In this document: in pieces, positions 52,649 through 61,642 of the stretch | Layout of the letters: each line of letters begins with the position of its first letter | Position numbering within the stretch: the stretch's first letter is position 1 | Source of the DNA: Streptomyces albus subsp. albus | GTDB lineage: Bacteria > Actinomycetota > Actinomycetes > Streptomycetales > Streptomycetaceae | Direction: 5' to 3' | NCBI RefSeq assembly: GCF_000725885.1 | Contig: NZ_JODR01000028.1 | Location: 25,479-89,478, forward strand | Length of the DNA stretch: 64,000 nucleotides | Notes under the pieces: model-generated | What the model saw: only the letters and a program-made list of their open reading frames with translations | Told to the model about the DNA's origin: nothing | Databases searched by the model: none | Translations under genes and position numbers: made by a program

Positions 52649-53665
52649 TCAGGCGCCCTGCTCCGCGCCGTCCCGCCGGGCGGCGATCTGCCGGGTCATC
52701 AGCGTCGTCAGCTCGTACGCGGTGTGCGAGGCGGCCACCGAGGTGATCTCCGCGTGGTCGTACGCCGGGGCGACCTCCACAAGATCGGCCGAGACCAGAT
52801 GGCAGTCCGCCAGCCCGCGGATGATCTCCAGCAGTTCCCGCGAGGTGAGGCCGCCCGCCTCCGGTGTGCCGGTGCCCGGCGCATGGGCGGGGTCGAGAAC
52901 GTCGATGTCCACCGATATGTACAGCGGGCGCGAACCGATGCGCTGCCGCAACTGGTCGACGACCTCGTCCACACCGCGGCGCATCACGTCGGAGGAGGTG
53001 ACGATGCCGAAGCCCATCTTGGCGTCGTCGTCCAGGTCCCGCTTGCCGTACAGCGGCCCGCGCGTGCCCACGTGGGAGAGCGCCGAGGTGTCCAGCAGCC
53101 CCTCCTCCACGGCACGCCGGAAGGGGGTGCCGTGGGTGTAGGGGGCGCCGAAGTAGGTGTCCCAGGTGTCCAGGTGCGCATCGAAGTGGAGCAGGGCCAC
53201 GGGGCCATGCTTGCGGGCCGCCGCCCGCAGCAGGGGCAGCGCCAGGGTGTGGTCGCCGCCCAGCGTCATCAGCCGGGCGCCGGTGTCCAGCAGCTCCCCG
53301 GCCGCCTGCTCGACGGTCTCGATGGCCTCGCCGATGTCGAACGGGTTGACGGCGATGTCCCCGGCGTCCGCGACCTGCGCCAGGGCGAACGGGGACGCGT
53401 CCTGCGCCGGGTTGTAGGGCCGCAGCAGCCGGGACGCCTCCCGGATGGCGTTGCCGCCGAACCGGGCGCCCGGACGGTAGGAGACACCCGTGTCGAAGGG
53501 GATGCCGACGACGGCGACGTCCGCACGGCCACCCGTCTCGTCGATCCGCGGCAACCGCGCGAAGGTCGCCGGGCCGGCGTACCGGGGGATACGGGAGGAG
53601 TCCACGGGGCCGCGCGGCCCCGGAGTGGCGGAAGGGCTGGTGGTGGGCTGGTCGCTGCTGGTCAT
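52649..53665 (-). CDS. speB: agmatinase (arginase/ureohydrolase family)
   Basis: This encodes 338 residues. Metal-binding signatures of the ureohydrolase fold are [39 protein letters not shown], and [40 protein letters not shown] at the start is typical of agmatinases. It should release urea from agmatine or a related guanidino compound using two Mn2+. The ATG at 53663-53665 is fixed by a TACGCT box 7 bases before it. It is divergent from the phosphatase-annotated gene across 112 bases with paired operator-like sites. Confidence 0.93.
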   Translation of the reverse strand: MTSSDQPTTSPSATPGPRGPVDSSRIPRYAGPATFARLPRIDETGGRADVAVVGIPFDTGVSYRPGARFGGNAIREASRLLRPYNPAQDASPFALAQVADAGDIAVNPFDIGEAIETVEQAAGELLDTGARLMTLGGDHTLALPLLRAAARKHGPVALLHFDAHLDTWDTYFGAPYTHGTPFRRAVEEGLLDTSALSHVGTRGPLYGKRDLDDDAKMGFGIVTSSDVMRRGVDEVVDQLRQRIGSRPLYISVDIDVLDPAHAPGTGTPEAGGLTSRELLEIIRGLADCHLVSADLVEVAPAYDHAEITSVAASHTAYELTTLMTRQIAARRDGAEQGA

Positions 53666-53672
53666 ACGGACG

Positions 53673-53678
53673 AGCGTA
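53673..53678 (-). promoter_or_regulatory. -10 box TACGCT, predicted leaderless start for speB
   Basis: Minus-strand TACGCT is followed by 7 bases and then ATG. Confidence 0.5.
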
Positions 53679-53700
53679 GGCAGCGGGGGCGGTTCCGCCG

Positions 53701-53742
53701 TTGGACGGTCCTGAGTGGCGTACGCCTCCTTTTGGACAGTCC
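53701..53742. promoter_or_regulatory. two TTGGAC(G/A)GTCC sites between speB and the next gene
   Basis: TTGGACGGTCC (53701-53711) and TTGGACAGTCC (53732-53742) each contain the palindrome GGAC-N-GTCC and are 31 bases apart, about three turns. They are well placed to control both divergent genes. Confidence 0.6.
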
Positions 53743-53777
53743 GTCCATCGGGCGTCCGTACGAGACACAATGGCTCC

Positions 53778-54602
53778 ATGCCACAGCCTCTCTTGCCCGT
53801 GTCGCTCCCCCTCCCGCTCCCCGCGGCGCCCACCCGCGACGAACTGATCGGTCATCTGGTGCGCACCCGGATCGCGGGAGAGGTCGCCACTCCGCGGGAG
53901 AACAATCTCGCCCACTACCGCAAGCTCGCCAACGGCGACCGGCACTACTGGCTCGGTCTGGAACTGGGCGAGCGCTGGGCCGACGAACAGGACGTGCTCG
54001 CGGTCATGGCCGAGCGCTGCGGCGTCAACGACGACCCGGACTACCGCGCCGGGCAGGACACCATCGACCCGGAACTGACCGTCGGCGCACTGGAGCGGGC
54101 CGCGGCCGAACTGCGCAAGGCCGCCGAGTCGCGGGCCCGCGTCCTGTTCGCCACCGGCCACCCCGGCGCGCTGCTCGACATGCACGGCACCCTGGCCACC
54201 GCGCTGCGTGCGGTGGGGTGCGACATCGTGCGCACCCCCCTGCGCGTCTTCGCCGACGAGGGCGTCATCGTGCAGTTCCAGGGCGTCGCCGTCTACGAAC
54301 GGGGCGCCTCCCTGTGGCACACCCACTCCCCCGAACCCATGGCGGGCATACTGCACGGCCTCGAACAGGCGGGCGAACCGCTGCCCGACCTGGTGGTGGC
54401 CGACCACGGCTGGGCGGGCCGCGCCGCCCAGCACGGACTGACCACGGTGGGCTTCGCCGACTGCAACGACCCGGCGCTCTTCCTCGGCGAGGCCGAGGGC
54501 ACCCTGGCCGTGACGGTACCGCTGGACGACCACGTGGTGGACCCGCGCTTCTACGAGCCGATGACGGCCTATCTGCTGGCCGCCGCCGGGCTGGCCGGCT
54601 GA
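53778..54602 (+). CDS. conserved actinobacterial protein, annotated phosphatase
   Basis: This encodes 274 residues. Recognisable blocks are [67 protein letters not shown]-like [20 protein letters not shown], and [20 protein letters not shown] then [13 protein letters not shown]. The family is widespread in streptomycetes and usually labelled phosphatase. Asp/His-rich motifs support a metal-dependent role, but no reaction is proven. ATG 53778 follows CACAAT by 6 bases, a weak leaderless signal. It overlaps the convergent tesB end by about 34 bases. Confidence 0.78.
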   Translation: MPQPLLPVSLPLPLPAAPTRDELIGHLVRTRIAGEVATPRENNLAHYRKLANGDRHYWLGLELGERWADEQDVLAVMAERCGVNDDPDYRAGQDTIDPELTVGALERAAAELRKAAESRARVLFATGHPGALLDMHGTLATALRAVGCDIVRTPLRVFADEGVIVQFQGVAVYERGASLWHTHSPEPMAGILHGLEQAGEPLPDLVVADHGWAGRAAQHGLTTVGFADCNDPALFLGEAEGTLAVTVPLDDHVVDPRFYEPMTAYLLAAAGLAG

Positions 54603-55507
54603 CCCGTGCTCCCCGCCGCGCCGTCACGGCGCGGCACCCGCACCACGCCCTCCTGGATGACCGAGGCCACCAGCCGCCCGTCCCGGGTGAAGATCCTGCC
54701 CTTGGCGAGTCCCCGGCCGCCCTGCGCGGTGGGGGACTCCTGGTCGTAGAGCAGCCACTCGTCGGCGCGGAACGGCCGGTGGAACCACATCGCGTGGTCC
54801 AGGCTGGCCCCCACCACGTCGCCGACCGCCCAGCCGCCCCTGCCGTGCGCCAGCAGCACCGAGTCCAGCAGCGTCATGTCCGACACGTAGGTGGCCAGAC
54901 AGATGTGCAGCGTCGGATCGTCCAGTTCGCCGTCCAGCTTGCCGTTGGTGCGGAACCACACCTGGGAGCGCGGCGCGGAAGGGCGGCCCACCCTCCCGAA
55001 CGGCGGCTCCTCCACGTACCGCAGGTCCACCGCGGCCCGCGCCCGCAGCAGCCGCTCGGGCACCTGCGGGTCGACGAACAGCTCCCGGTAGCGGGGTACG
55101 ACCTCCTCGGCGGTCGGCAGCGTCTCCGGGTCCGGCGCGGGCGGCATCTCCTCCTGGTGCTCCATGCCCTCCTCGTGCACCTGGAACGAGGCCGACAGGT
55201 GGAAGACCGGCTGACCGTGCTGGACGGCCACCACCCGGCGCGTGGTGAAGGAGCGCCCGTCGCGTATCCGGTCCACCGTGTAGACGATGTGCGCCCCCGG
55301 GTCGCCGGGACGCAGGAAGTACGCGTGCAGGGAGTGCGGCAGCCGCCCCTCGGGAACGGTACGGCAGGCGGCGACCAGCGCCTGGGCCGCGACCTGGCCT
55401 CCGAAGACCCGGGGGACGAGGGAGGCCCGGCTGCTGCCGCGGAAGATGTCCTGCTCGATCCGCTCCAGGTCGAGCAGATCGAGCAGGGACGTCAGTTCGT
55501 CACTCAT
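54569..55507 (-). CDS. tesB: acyl-CoA thioesterase II (TesB)
   Basis: This encodes 312 residues forming a double hotdog fold. N-terminal hotdog: LERIEQDIFRGSSRASLVPR and VFGGQVAAQALVAACRTVPE. C-terminal hotdog: LATYVSDMTLLDSVLLAHGR, SLDHAMWFHRPFRADEWLLY and GRGLAKGRIFTRDGRLVASV, with the catalytic Asp in SLDHAMWFH. It hydrolyses acyl-CoA to free acid and CoA. ATG at 55505-55507 is 7 bases after CAGAAT. It may end fatty-acid flux from the downstream acyl-CoA genes. Confidence 0.93.
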   Translation of the reverse strand: MSDELTSLLDLLDLERIEQDIFRGSSRASLVPRVFGGQVAAQALVAACRTVPEGRLPHSLHAYFLRPGDPGAHIVYTVDRIRDGRSFTTRRVVAVQHGQPVFHLSASFQVHEEGMEHQEEMPPAPDPETLPTAEEVVPRYRELFVDPQVPERLLRARAAVDLRYVEEPPFGRVGRPSAPRSQVWFRTNGKLDGELDDPTLHICLATYVSDMTLLDSVLLAHGRGGWAVGDVVGASLDHAMWFHRPFRADEWLLYDQESPTAQGGRGLAKGRIFTRDGRLVASVIQEGVVRVPRRDGAAGSTGQPASPAAASR

Positions 55508-55514
55508 ACAGGTG

Positions 55515-55520
55515 ATTCTG
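55515..55520 (-). promoter_or_regulatory. -10 box CAGAAT before tesB
   Basis: Minus-strand CAGAAT is followed by 7 bases and then ATG; one base off the TANNNT pattern. Confidence 0.35.
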
Positions 55521-55646
55521 CCGAGGTGGTGCGCGGCGGCGTCACGTCGTACGTCACAGGCGTGGTGCCGGACGCCGGGACCCCGCTGCGTGCCGCGTCG
55601 CACGGCACGGGCGCCGTGCCGCAAGGGGCCGGGCGGGCGGGCCGGT

Positions 55647-56831
55647 TCACAGGCCCATCGACTTCGCGACGATGGACCGCATGACCTCGCTGGTGCCGCC
55701 GTAGATCCGCGACACCCGGGTGTCCGCGTACAGACTGGCGATCGGGTACTCCAGCATGTAGCCGTAACCGCCGTGCAGCTGGAGGCACTTGTCGATCACG
55801 CGGGCCGCCAGCTCGGTGGTGAACAGCTTCGCGGAGGCGGCGTCGGCGGGGGTCAGCTCGCCCGCGTCCAGCGCCTCCAGCGCCCGGTCGCAGACGGCCT
55901 GCATGGCGTCCACGTCCGCCTTGCAGTCGGCGAGGACGAACTTGGTGTTCTGGAAGGAGGCGACCTCCTTGCCGAAGACCGTGCGCTCCTTGACGTACTC
56001 GTGCGCGAAGCGCACCGCGGCGGCCGACTGCGCGTAGGCGCCGATGGCGATCCCCAGCCGCTCCTGCGGCAGGTTGTGGGTGAGGTAGCCGAACGCCTTG
56101 CCCTCCTCGCCCAGCAGGTCCTCCACCGGCACCTTGACGTCGGTGAAGGACAGCTCCGCGGTGTCGGAGGCCCGCAGCCCCAGCTTCTCCAGCTTGCGGC
56201 CCACCGCGAAGCCCTCGCTCCTGGCGTCCACGACGAGGATGGAGATGCCGCCGCGCCGGTCCTCAGGGGTGGGGGGCGCGGTACGGGCGCACACCAGGAC
56301 GCGGTCGGCCTGGACACCGCCGGTGATGAAGGTCTTGGCGCCGTTGAGGACGTAGTGCGTGCCGTCCTCGGACAGCTTGGCGGTGGTCTTCATCCCCGCC
56401 AGGTCGGAACCGGTGCCCGGTTCGGTCATGGCGATGGCGGTCATCATCTCGCCGGAGACGAAGGGGGGCAGCCAGCGGCGCTTCTGCTCCTCGTCGGCGT
56501 ACTTGAGCAGGTACGGGAGGCAGAGCGCGGTGTGCACGCTGGAGCCGCCGAAACTGACACCCGCGCGGGCGCACTCCTCGGTGATGACGGCGTTGTACTT
56601 GAAGCTGGTCTCGCCCGCGCCGCCGTACTCCTCCGGCACCTCGATGCCGAAGACGCCGAGGTCACCGAGTTTCTTGTACAGCTCGCGCGGCACATAGCCC
56701 TGTTCGGCCCACTGCGGGTAGTGGGGCACGACCTCGGCCGCGATGAAGTCGCGGATCGTCTGCCGGAACGCTTCGTGGTCCTCGTTGAACACCGTGCGGC
56801 GCACAGCACGCCTCCTCGTCGCCTCGGCCAT
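55647..56831 (-). CDS. acyl-CoA dehydrogenase
   Basis: This encodes 394 residues. ACAD blocks are NEDHEAFRQTIRDFIAAEVV, FVSGEMMTAIAMTEPGTGSD, LNGAKTFITGGVQADRVLV, RTVFGKEVASFQNTKFVLAD and the end QLHGGYGYMLEYPIASLYAD, TRVSRIYGGTSEVMRSIVA. The IYGGTSE end lacks the Glu of the short-chain type, as in long-chain or isovaleryl-type members. It oxidises a saturated acyl-CoA with FAD. An operator-like GCTAAGC-N4-GCTCAGC sits on its start. It is next to the TetR regulator of the carboxylase operon. Confidence 0.92.
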   Translation of the reverse strand: MAEATRRRAVRRTVFNEDHEAFRQTIRDFIAAEVVPHYPQWAEQGYVPRELYKKLGDLGVFGIEVPEEYGGAGETSFKYNAVITEECARAGVSFGGSSVHTALCLPYLLKYADEEQKRRWLPPFVSGEMMTAIAMTEPGTGSDLAGMKTTAKLSEDGTHYVLNGAKTFITGGVQADRVLVCARTAPPTPEDRRGGISILVVDARSEGFAVGRKLEKLGLRASDTAELSFTDVKVPVEDLLGEEGKAFGYLTHNLPQERLGIAIGAYAQSAAAVRFAHEYVKERTVFGKEVASFQNTKFVLADCKADVDAMQAVCDRALEALDAGELTPADAASAKLFTTELAARVIDKCLQLHGGYGYMLEYPIASLYADTRVSRIYGGTSEVMRSIVAKSMGL

Positions 56832-56832
56832 G

Positions 56833-56850
56833 GCTAAGCGCTTGCTCAGC
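56833..56850. promoter_or_regulatory. operator-like GCTAAGC-GCTT-GCTCAGC
   Basis: The arms GCTAAGC and GCTCAGC are a 6-of-7 inverted repeat around GCTT, just upstream of the acyl-CoA dehydrogenase start. This form is common for TetR-family operators in acyl-CoA catabolism. Confidence 0.55.
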
Positions 56851-56994
56851 CCCCGGAGCCAAAGCTACCGAGCGGTCACCAGCACTGTCCAGACACCCCG
56901 GCCCCCGGGCCGCCCGCCGGACCGCGCCCCGGCTTACCACCGCCCCGACCGTCCCGCCGTCCGTACTCCTGGGGGCCGCCCCGCCCCCGGCTCA

Positions 56995-57621
56995 CTACCG
57001 CCCGGCCCGCGGGCGCGGCTCCGCCGCCGAGAACGCGCCCCGCGCCAGCCGGTGCAGCAGCGCCGCCGTCGTCTCCCGGTCCGGCAGCACCGCAGGGCCG
57101 CTCAGATGCGGGGTCGAGTTCAGCAGCCCGAACACCGTGTGCACGGCCACCCGCGCCTCCAGCTCGGTCAGCCGCGGATACACCGCCCGGACGGCGGAGA
57201 CCCACAGCTCGACGTACTGCCGCTGGAGCTTGCGGACCTGCTTGCGGTCGGCCTCCGGCAGCCGGTCCAGCTCACGGTCGTGGAGGGTGATCAGCTCGCG
57301 GTCGTCGAGGGCGAAGTCGATGTGCCCGTCGATCAGCGCGTCCAGCGTCGCCTCGGGGCTCAGCCCCGCCGCCAGCGACTCCTCCGACCTGCGGCGCCCG
57401 CCCTCGTAGAGCCGCTGACTGATCCCCACCAGCAGCTCCGCCAGCATCGCGTCCTTGCCCGAGAAATGGCGGTACAGACCGGGGCCGCTGATACCGACGG
57501 CGGCTCCTATCTCATCGACCCCCACCCCGTGGAAACCGCGCTCCGCGAAGAGCCGCGCGGCCTCCCGCAGGATCTGCTCCCGCCTGCTGGGCGCGGGCCT
57601 GCCCGCCGTCTTCGTGCTCAT
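56995..57621 (-). CDS. TetR/AcrR-family regulator of the acyl-CoA carboxylase operon
   Basis: This encodes 208 residues. The TetR HTH lies at about 12-60 (RREQILREAARLFAERGFHG, VGVDEIGAAVGISGPGLYRH, FSGKDAML). A helical ligand domain follows. The start is the ATG at 57619-57621: TAGAAT sits 7 bases upstream, and the in-frame ATG at 57628 overlaps that box, so leaderless translation is likely. Two operator-like sequences lie between it and the divergent carboxylase operon, so it probably represses both. The ligand is probably an acyl-CoA of leucine catabolism. Confidence 0.88.
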   Translation of the reverse strand: MSTKTAGRPAPSRREQILREAARLFAERGFHGVGVDEIGAAVGISGPGLYRHFSGKDAMLAELLVGISQRLYEGGRRRSEESLAAGLSPEATLDALIDGHIDFALDDRELITLHDRELDRLPEADRKQVRKLQRQYVELWVSAVRAVYPRLTELEARVAVHTVFGLLNSTPHLSGPAVLPDRETTAALLHRLARGAFSAAEPRPRAGR

Positions 57622-57628
57622 GCAGCCC

Positions 57629-57634
57629 ATTCTA
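57629..57634 (-). promoter_or_regulatory. -10 box TAGAAT, predicted leaderless start for the TetR gene
   Basis: Minus-strand TAGAAT is followed by 7 bases and then ATG. Confidence 0.55.
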
Positions 57635-57643
57635 GACAGCCAC

Positions 57644-57689
57644 GTTAGTGCGCGTTAACCTGGGTGCTGTTCGGTTAACGGTGACTAAC
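57644..57689. promoter_or_regulatory. paired GTTA...TAAC operators between TetR gene and carboxylase operon
   Basis: GTTAGTGCGCGTTAAC (57644-57659) and GTTAACGGTGACTAAC (57674-57689) are two 16-base imperfect palindromes. Together they form a symmetric array centred at 57666/57667. This is a strong candidate for the TetR protein binding both divergent promoters. Confidence 0.75.
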
Positions 57690-57738
57690 CCGGTGCATGC
57701 CGGGTGCGCGGTTCGTGCGAGCAAGGGGGCTGGCCCGG

Positions 57739-59415
57739 ATGGACGAGCAGACGGTGCGGGACGCGAGCGGGCACGGGCCGGCGGCACCCCGCCTGGTGAG
57801 CGCCCTCGACCCCGCCTCGGACGCGGCGGCCGGGAACCGCAGGGCCCACCGCGAGTTGGCCGGACAGCTGCGGGAGAAGCTGGCCCGCGCCCGGCTGGGC
57901 GGCGGCGCCCGGGCCCGCGAGCGGCACGTCGCCCGCGGCAAGCTGCTGCCGCGCGACCGGGTGGACGCCCTCCTCGACCCCGGCTCCCCCTTCCTGGAGC
58001 TGAGCCCGCTGGCGGCAGACGGGATGTACGAGGACGCGGCCCCGGCGGCCGGGGTGATCGCGGGCATCGGCCGGGTGTCCGGCCGCGAGGCGGTGATCGT
58101 CGCCAACGACGCCACCGTCAAGGGCGGCACCTACTACCCCATGACGGTCAAGAAGCACCTGCGCGCCCAGGAGGTCGCGCTGGACAACCGTCTCCCCTGC
58201 CTCTACCTGGTGGACTCCGGCGGCGCCTTCCTCCCCCTCCAGGACGAGGTCTTCCCCGACCGCGACCACTTCGGGCGCATCTTCTACAACCAGGCCCGGA
58301 TGTCCGCCGCCGGCATCCCGCAGATCGCCGCCGTCCTGGGCTCCTGCACGGCGGGCGGCGCCTACGTCCCCGCCATGAGCGACGAGGCCGTGATCGTCCG
58401 CGGACAGGGCACCGTCTTCCTGGGCGGCCCGCCCCTGGTGAAGGCCGCCACGGGAGAGGTCGTCACCGCGGAGGAGCTGGGCGGCGGCGAGGTCCACTCG
58501 CGGATCTCCGGCGTCACCGACCACCTCGCCGAGGACGACGCGCACGCCCTGCGCATCGTCCGCCACATCGTCTCCACACTGCCCGCCCCGCCCACCGCGG
58601 CGGACCTCCCCTGGGCGGTCCGCCCGCCGGAGGAGCCGGCGGCCGACCCGGCCCAGCTCTACGACGTGGTGCCGATGGACTCCCGCACCCCCTACGACGT
58701 GAGGGAGGTCATCGCACGCCTGGTGGACGGCTCCCGCTTCCAGGAGTTCAAGGCGGAGTACGGCACCACGCTGGTCACCGGCTTCGCCCACATCCACGGA
58801 CACCCGGTCGGCGTGGTGGCCAACAACGGCATCCTCTTCTCCGAGTCGGCGCAGAAGGGCGCCCACTTCATCGAGCTGTGCGACCAGCGCGGCATCCCGC
58901 TGCTGTTCCTCCAGAACATCTCCGGCTTCATGGTGGGCAAGGACTACGAGGCGGGCGGCATCGCCAAGCACGGCGCCAAGATGGTCACCGCCGTGGCCTG
59001 CGCCCGGGTGCCGAAGCTGACCGTCGTCATCGGCGGCTCCTACGGGGCGGGCAACTACTCGATGTGCGGCCGGGCCTACAGCCCCCGGTTCCTGTGGATG
59101 TGGCCCAACGCCAAGATCTCCGTCATGGGCGGCGAGCAGGCCGCCTCCGTGCTGGCCACCGTCAAACGGGACCAGATGGAGGCGCGCGGCGAGGAGTGGT
59201 CCGCCGAGGCGGAGGAGGAGTTCCGCGCCCCGGTCCGCGCCCAGTACGAGAAGCAGGGCAACGCCTACTACGCCACGGCGCGGCTGTGGGACGACGGTGT
59301 GATCGACCCGCTGGAGACCCGGCAGGTGCTCGGCCTGGCCCTGACGGCCTGCGCCAACGCCCCCCTGCCGCGGCGCGATCCGGAGGCGCCCCGCTTCGGC
59401 GTCTTCCGCATGTGA
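57739..59415 (+). CDS. liuB: acyl-CoA carboxylase beta subunit (methylcrotonyl-CoA carboxylase-like)
   Basis: This encodes 558 residues from ATG 57739, after AAGGGGG; an upstream ATG at 57697 lies in the operator region. It is a carboxyltransferase with two crotonase-like halves: [20 protein letters not shown] and [20 protein letters not shown] in the first; [40 protein letters not shown] and [20 protein letters not shown] in the second. It transfers CO2 from biotin to 3-methylcrotonyl-CoA or another acyl-CoA. It is followed by the alpha subunit, HMG-CoA lyase and a dehydrogenase, which fits leucine catabolism. Confidence 0.92.
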   Translation: MDEQTVRDASGHGPAAPRLVSALDPASDAAAGNRRAHRELAGQLREKLARARLGGGARARERHVARGKLLPRDRVDALLDPGSPFLELSPLAADGMYEDAAPAAGVIAGIGRVSGREAVIVANDATVKGGTYYPMTVKKHLRAQEVALDNRLPCLYLVDSGGAFLPLQDEVFPDRDHFGRIFYNQARMSAAGIPQIAAVLGSCTAGGAYVPAMSDEAVIVRGQGTVFLGGPPLVKAATGEVVTAEELGGGEVHSRISGVTDHLAEDDAHALRIVRHIVSTLPAPPTAADLPWAVRPPEEPAADPAQLYDVVPMDSRTPYDVREVIARLVDGSRFQEFKAEYGTTLVTGFAHIHGHPVGVVANNGILFSESAQKGAHFIELCDQRGIPLLFLQNISGFMVGKDYEAGGIAKHGAKMVTAVACARVPKLTVVIGGSYGAGNYSMCGRAYSPRFLWMWPNAKISVMGGEQAASVLATVKRDQMEARGEEWSAEAEEEFRAPVRAQYEKQGNAYYATARLWDDGVIDPLETRQVLGLALTACANAPLPRRDPEAPRFGVFRM

Positions 59416-59518
59416 GGGGGCGGGCGGCATGGCTCAGCTGACGGATGGGGACGGGACCGCGCCGGTCCCGTCGGCCCCGGCCACGACGACCGGGGGCGGG
59501 AGCACGAGGAGAGGGCCG

Positions 59519-61642
59519 ATGTTCGACACGGTGCTGGTGGCCAACCGCGGCGAGATCGCCGTCCGGGTGATCCGCACACTGCGCAGGCTGGGCGTCCGCG
59601 CCGTCGCCGTGCACAGCGACGCGGACGCCGACGCGCGCCACGTGCGGGAGGCCGACACGGCCGTGCGGATCGGCCCTGCGGCGGCTGCCGAGAGCTATCT
59701 GCACATCGAACGGCTGGTGGAGGCGGCACGGCGCAGCGGCGCCCAGGCCGTCCACCCGGGGTACGGCTTCCTCGCGGAGAACGCGGAGTTCGCCCGCCGC
59801 TGCACCGAGGCGGGGCTCACCTTCATCGGCCCGCCCGCCGACGCCATCGAACTGATGGGCGACAAGATCCGCGCCAAGGAGACGGTCCGCGAGGCGGGCG
59901 TGCCGGTGGTGCCGGGCTCCTCCGGCAGCGGGCTGACCGACACCGAACTGGCCGCCGCCGCACAGGAGACGGGCCTGCCCGTGCTGCTCAAGCCCTCGGC
60001 GGGCGGCGGTGGCAAGGGCATGCGGCTGGTCCGGGACCCGGCGGCACTGCCCGACGAGATCGCCGCGGCCCGCCGTGAGGCCAAGGGCGCGTTCGGCGAC
60101 GACGGACTGCTGGTGGAGCGGTGGATCGACCGCCCCCGGCACATCGAGATCCAGGTTCTGGCCGACGCGCACGGCACCGTACTGCACCTCGGGGAACGCG
60201 AGTGCTCCCTCCAGCGCCGCCACCAGAAGATCATCGAGGAGGCACCCAGCCCCCTGCTGGACGAGGCGACGCGAGCCGCCATGGGCCGGGCGGCGGTGGA
60301 CGCGGCCCGCTCCTGCGGCTACCGCGGCGCCGGCACGGTGGAGTTCATCGTCCCGGGCGACGGCTCGGGTGCCTACTACTTCATGGAGATGAACACCCGC
60401 CTCCAGGTGGAACATCCGGTCACCGAGCTGATCTGCGGCCTCGACCTGGTCGAGTGGCAGCTTCGGGTGGCCGCCGGTGAACCGCTGCCCTTCGCCCAGG
60501 AGGACATCCGGCTGGAGGGGCACGCGGTGGAGGCCCGCATCTGCGCGGAGACCGCCCGTCCCGCACCCGGCGCGGCCGACGGCCGGGTGGACTTCCTGCC
60601 CTCGGCCGGGCAGGTCCTGCTGCTGGAGGAACCACAGGGTGAGGGGGTGCGCACCGACTCGGGGCTGAGCGTCGGCACCCGGGTGGGCACCACCTACGAC
60701 CCGATGCTCGCCAAGGTCATCGCCTGGGGCCCCGACCGGGCCGCCGCACTGCGCGGGCTGCGGGCGGCGCTGGCCCGCACCACGGTGCTGGGCCTGGACA
60801 CCAACACGGCGTTCCTGCGCGGGCTGCTCGCCCACCCCGACGTCGTCTCCGGGGACCTGGACACCGGCCTGGTGGAGCGGGCCGCTGCCGCCCTGCTGCC
60901 AAAGGGGTTGCCCGACGAGGTGTACGGAGCGGCGGCCCTGCTGCGCCAGCAGGCCCTGGCCCCGCAGGACGGCCCGGGCTGGGTCAGCCCGTTCGCGGTG
61001 CCCTCCGGCTGGCGGCTGGGCGGTCAGCGGGCGTGGACGGTGCACCATCTGCGGGTGCCGGGGCACGACCCGGTGACGGTGCGGGTCCGCCCGGCCGCTC
61101 CGGACGGCAAGCGGCCCGAGGACCCACCGCCGCCGGGCGAGATGGACGTCGCCGTCGGCGGGGCCGCACCGGTCCGCGCCCGGCTCGCCCCCGGCACGGC
61201 CCCGGGCGGCACCACCGTCCGGCTCGACTGGGACGGCATGAGCCACTCCTTCACCCGGGCGCTGAGCACTGACGGGGACACCCCCGGCGTCTGGCTGGGC
61301 CGGGACGGCGAGACATGGCAGGTGCGGGGGCACGACCCGGTGGCCGCCGCACTCCGGCAGGCCGGCACCGCTCACGGCGCGGACGCCCTGACCGCACCCA
61401 TGCCCGGCACCGTGACGCTGGTCAAGGCGGCGGTCGGGGACGAGGTCGCGGCCGGCCAGTCCCTGCTGGTGGTGGAGGCGATGAAGATGGAGCACGTCAT
61501 CACGGCCCCGCACGCCGGCCGCGTGACGCAGTTGGACGTGACACCGGGCGCCACCGTCGCCATGGACGAGGTCCTGGCGGTGGTGGACCCCCACGAGCCG
61601 GAGGGGGCCGAAACCGACAGCGGGACGGAGGTGGCGTCATGA
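59519..61642 (+). CDS. liuD: acyl-CoA carboxylase alpha subunit (biotin carboxylase plus BCCP)
   Basis: This encodes 707 residues. The start at 59519 follows GAGGAGAG; an ATG at 59429 would add 30 low-complexity residues. The biotin-carboxylase domain (1-445) has VLVANRGEIAVRVIRTLRRL, HPGYGFLAENAEFARRC and LLKPSAGGGGKGMRLVRD, and FMEMNTRLQVEHPVTELICG. The C-terminal biotin carrier has EAMKMEHVI with the biotinylated Lys (about residue 660). It carboxylates biotin for the adjacent beta subunit in methylcrotonyl-CoA carboxylase. Its stop overlaps the HMG-CoA lyase start (ATGA). Confidence 0.94.
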   Translation: MFDTVLVANRGEIAVRVIRTLRRLGVRAVAVHSDADADARHVREADTAVRIGPAAAAESYLHIERLVEAARRSGAQAVHPGYGFLAENAEFARRCTEAGLTFIGPPADAIELMGDKIRAKETVREAGVPVVPGSSGSGLTDTELAAAAQETGLPVLLKPSAGGGGKGMRLVRDPAALPDEIAAARREAKGAFGDDGLLVERWIDRPRHIEIQVLADAHGTVLHLGERECSLQRRHQKIIEEAPSPLLDEATRAAMGRAAVDAARSCGYRGAGTVEFIVPGDGSGAYYFMEMNTRLQVEHPVTELICGLDLVEWQLRVAAGEPLPFAQEDIRLEGHAVEARICAETARPAPGAADGRVDFLPSAGQVLLLEEPQGEGVRTDSGLSVGTRVGTTYDPMLAKVIAWGPDRAAALRGLRAALARTTVLGLDTNTAFLRGLLAHPDVVSGDLDTGLVERAAAALLPKGLPDEVYGAAALLRQQALAPQDGPGWVSPFAVPSGWRLGGQRAWTVHHLRVPGHDPVTVRVRPAAPDGKRPEDPPPPGEMDVAVGGAAPVRARLAPGTAPGGTTVRLDWDGMSHSFTRALSTDGDTPGVWLGRDGETWQVRGHDPVAAALRQAGTAHGADALTAPMPGTVTLVKAAVGDEVAAGQSLLVVEAMKMEHVITAPHAGRVTQLDVTPGATVAMDEVLAVVDPHEPEGAETDSGTEVAS

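Noticed and set aside
52724..55684. Plus-strand frame of about 986 codons across speB, the phosphatase-like gene and tesB
   Set aside because: Runs antisense through genuine genes and also across their intergenic DNA; no family features.
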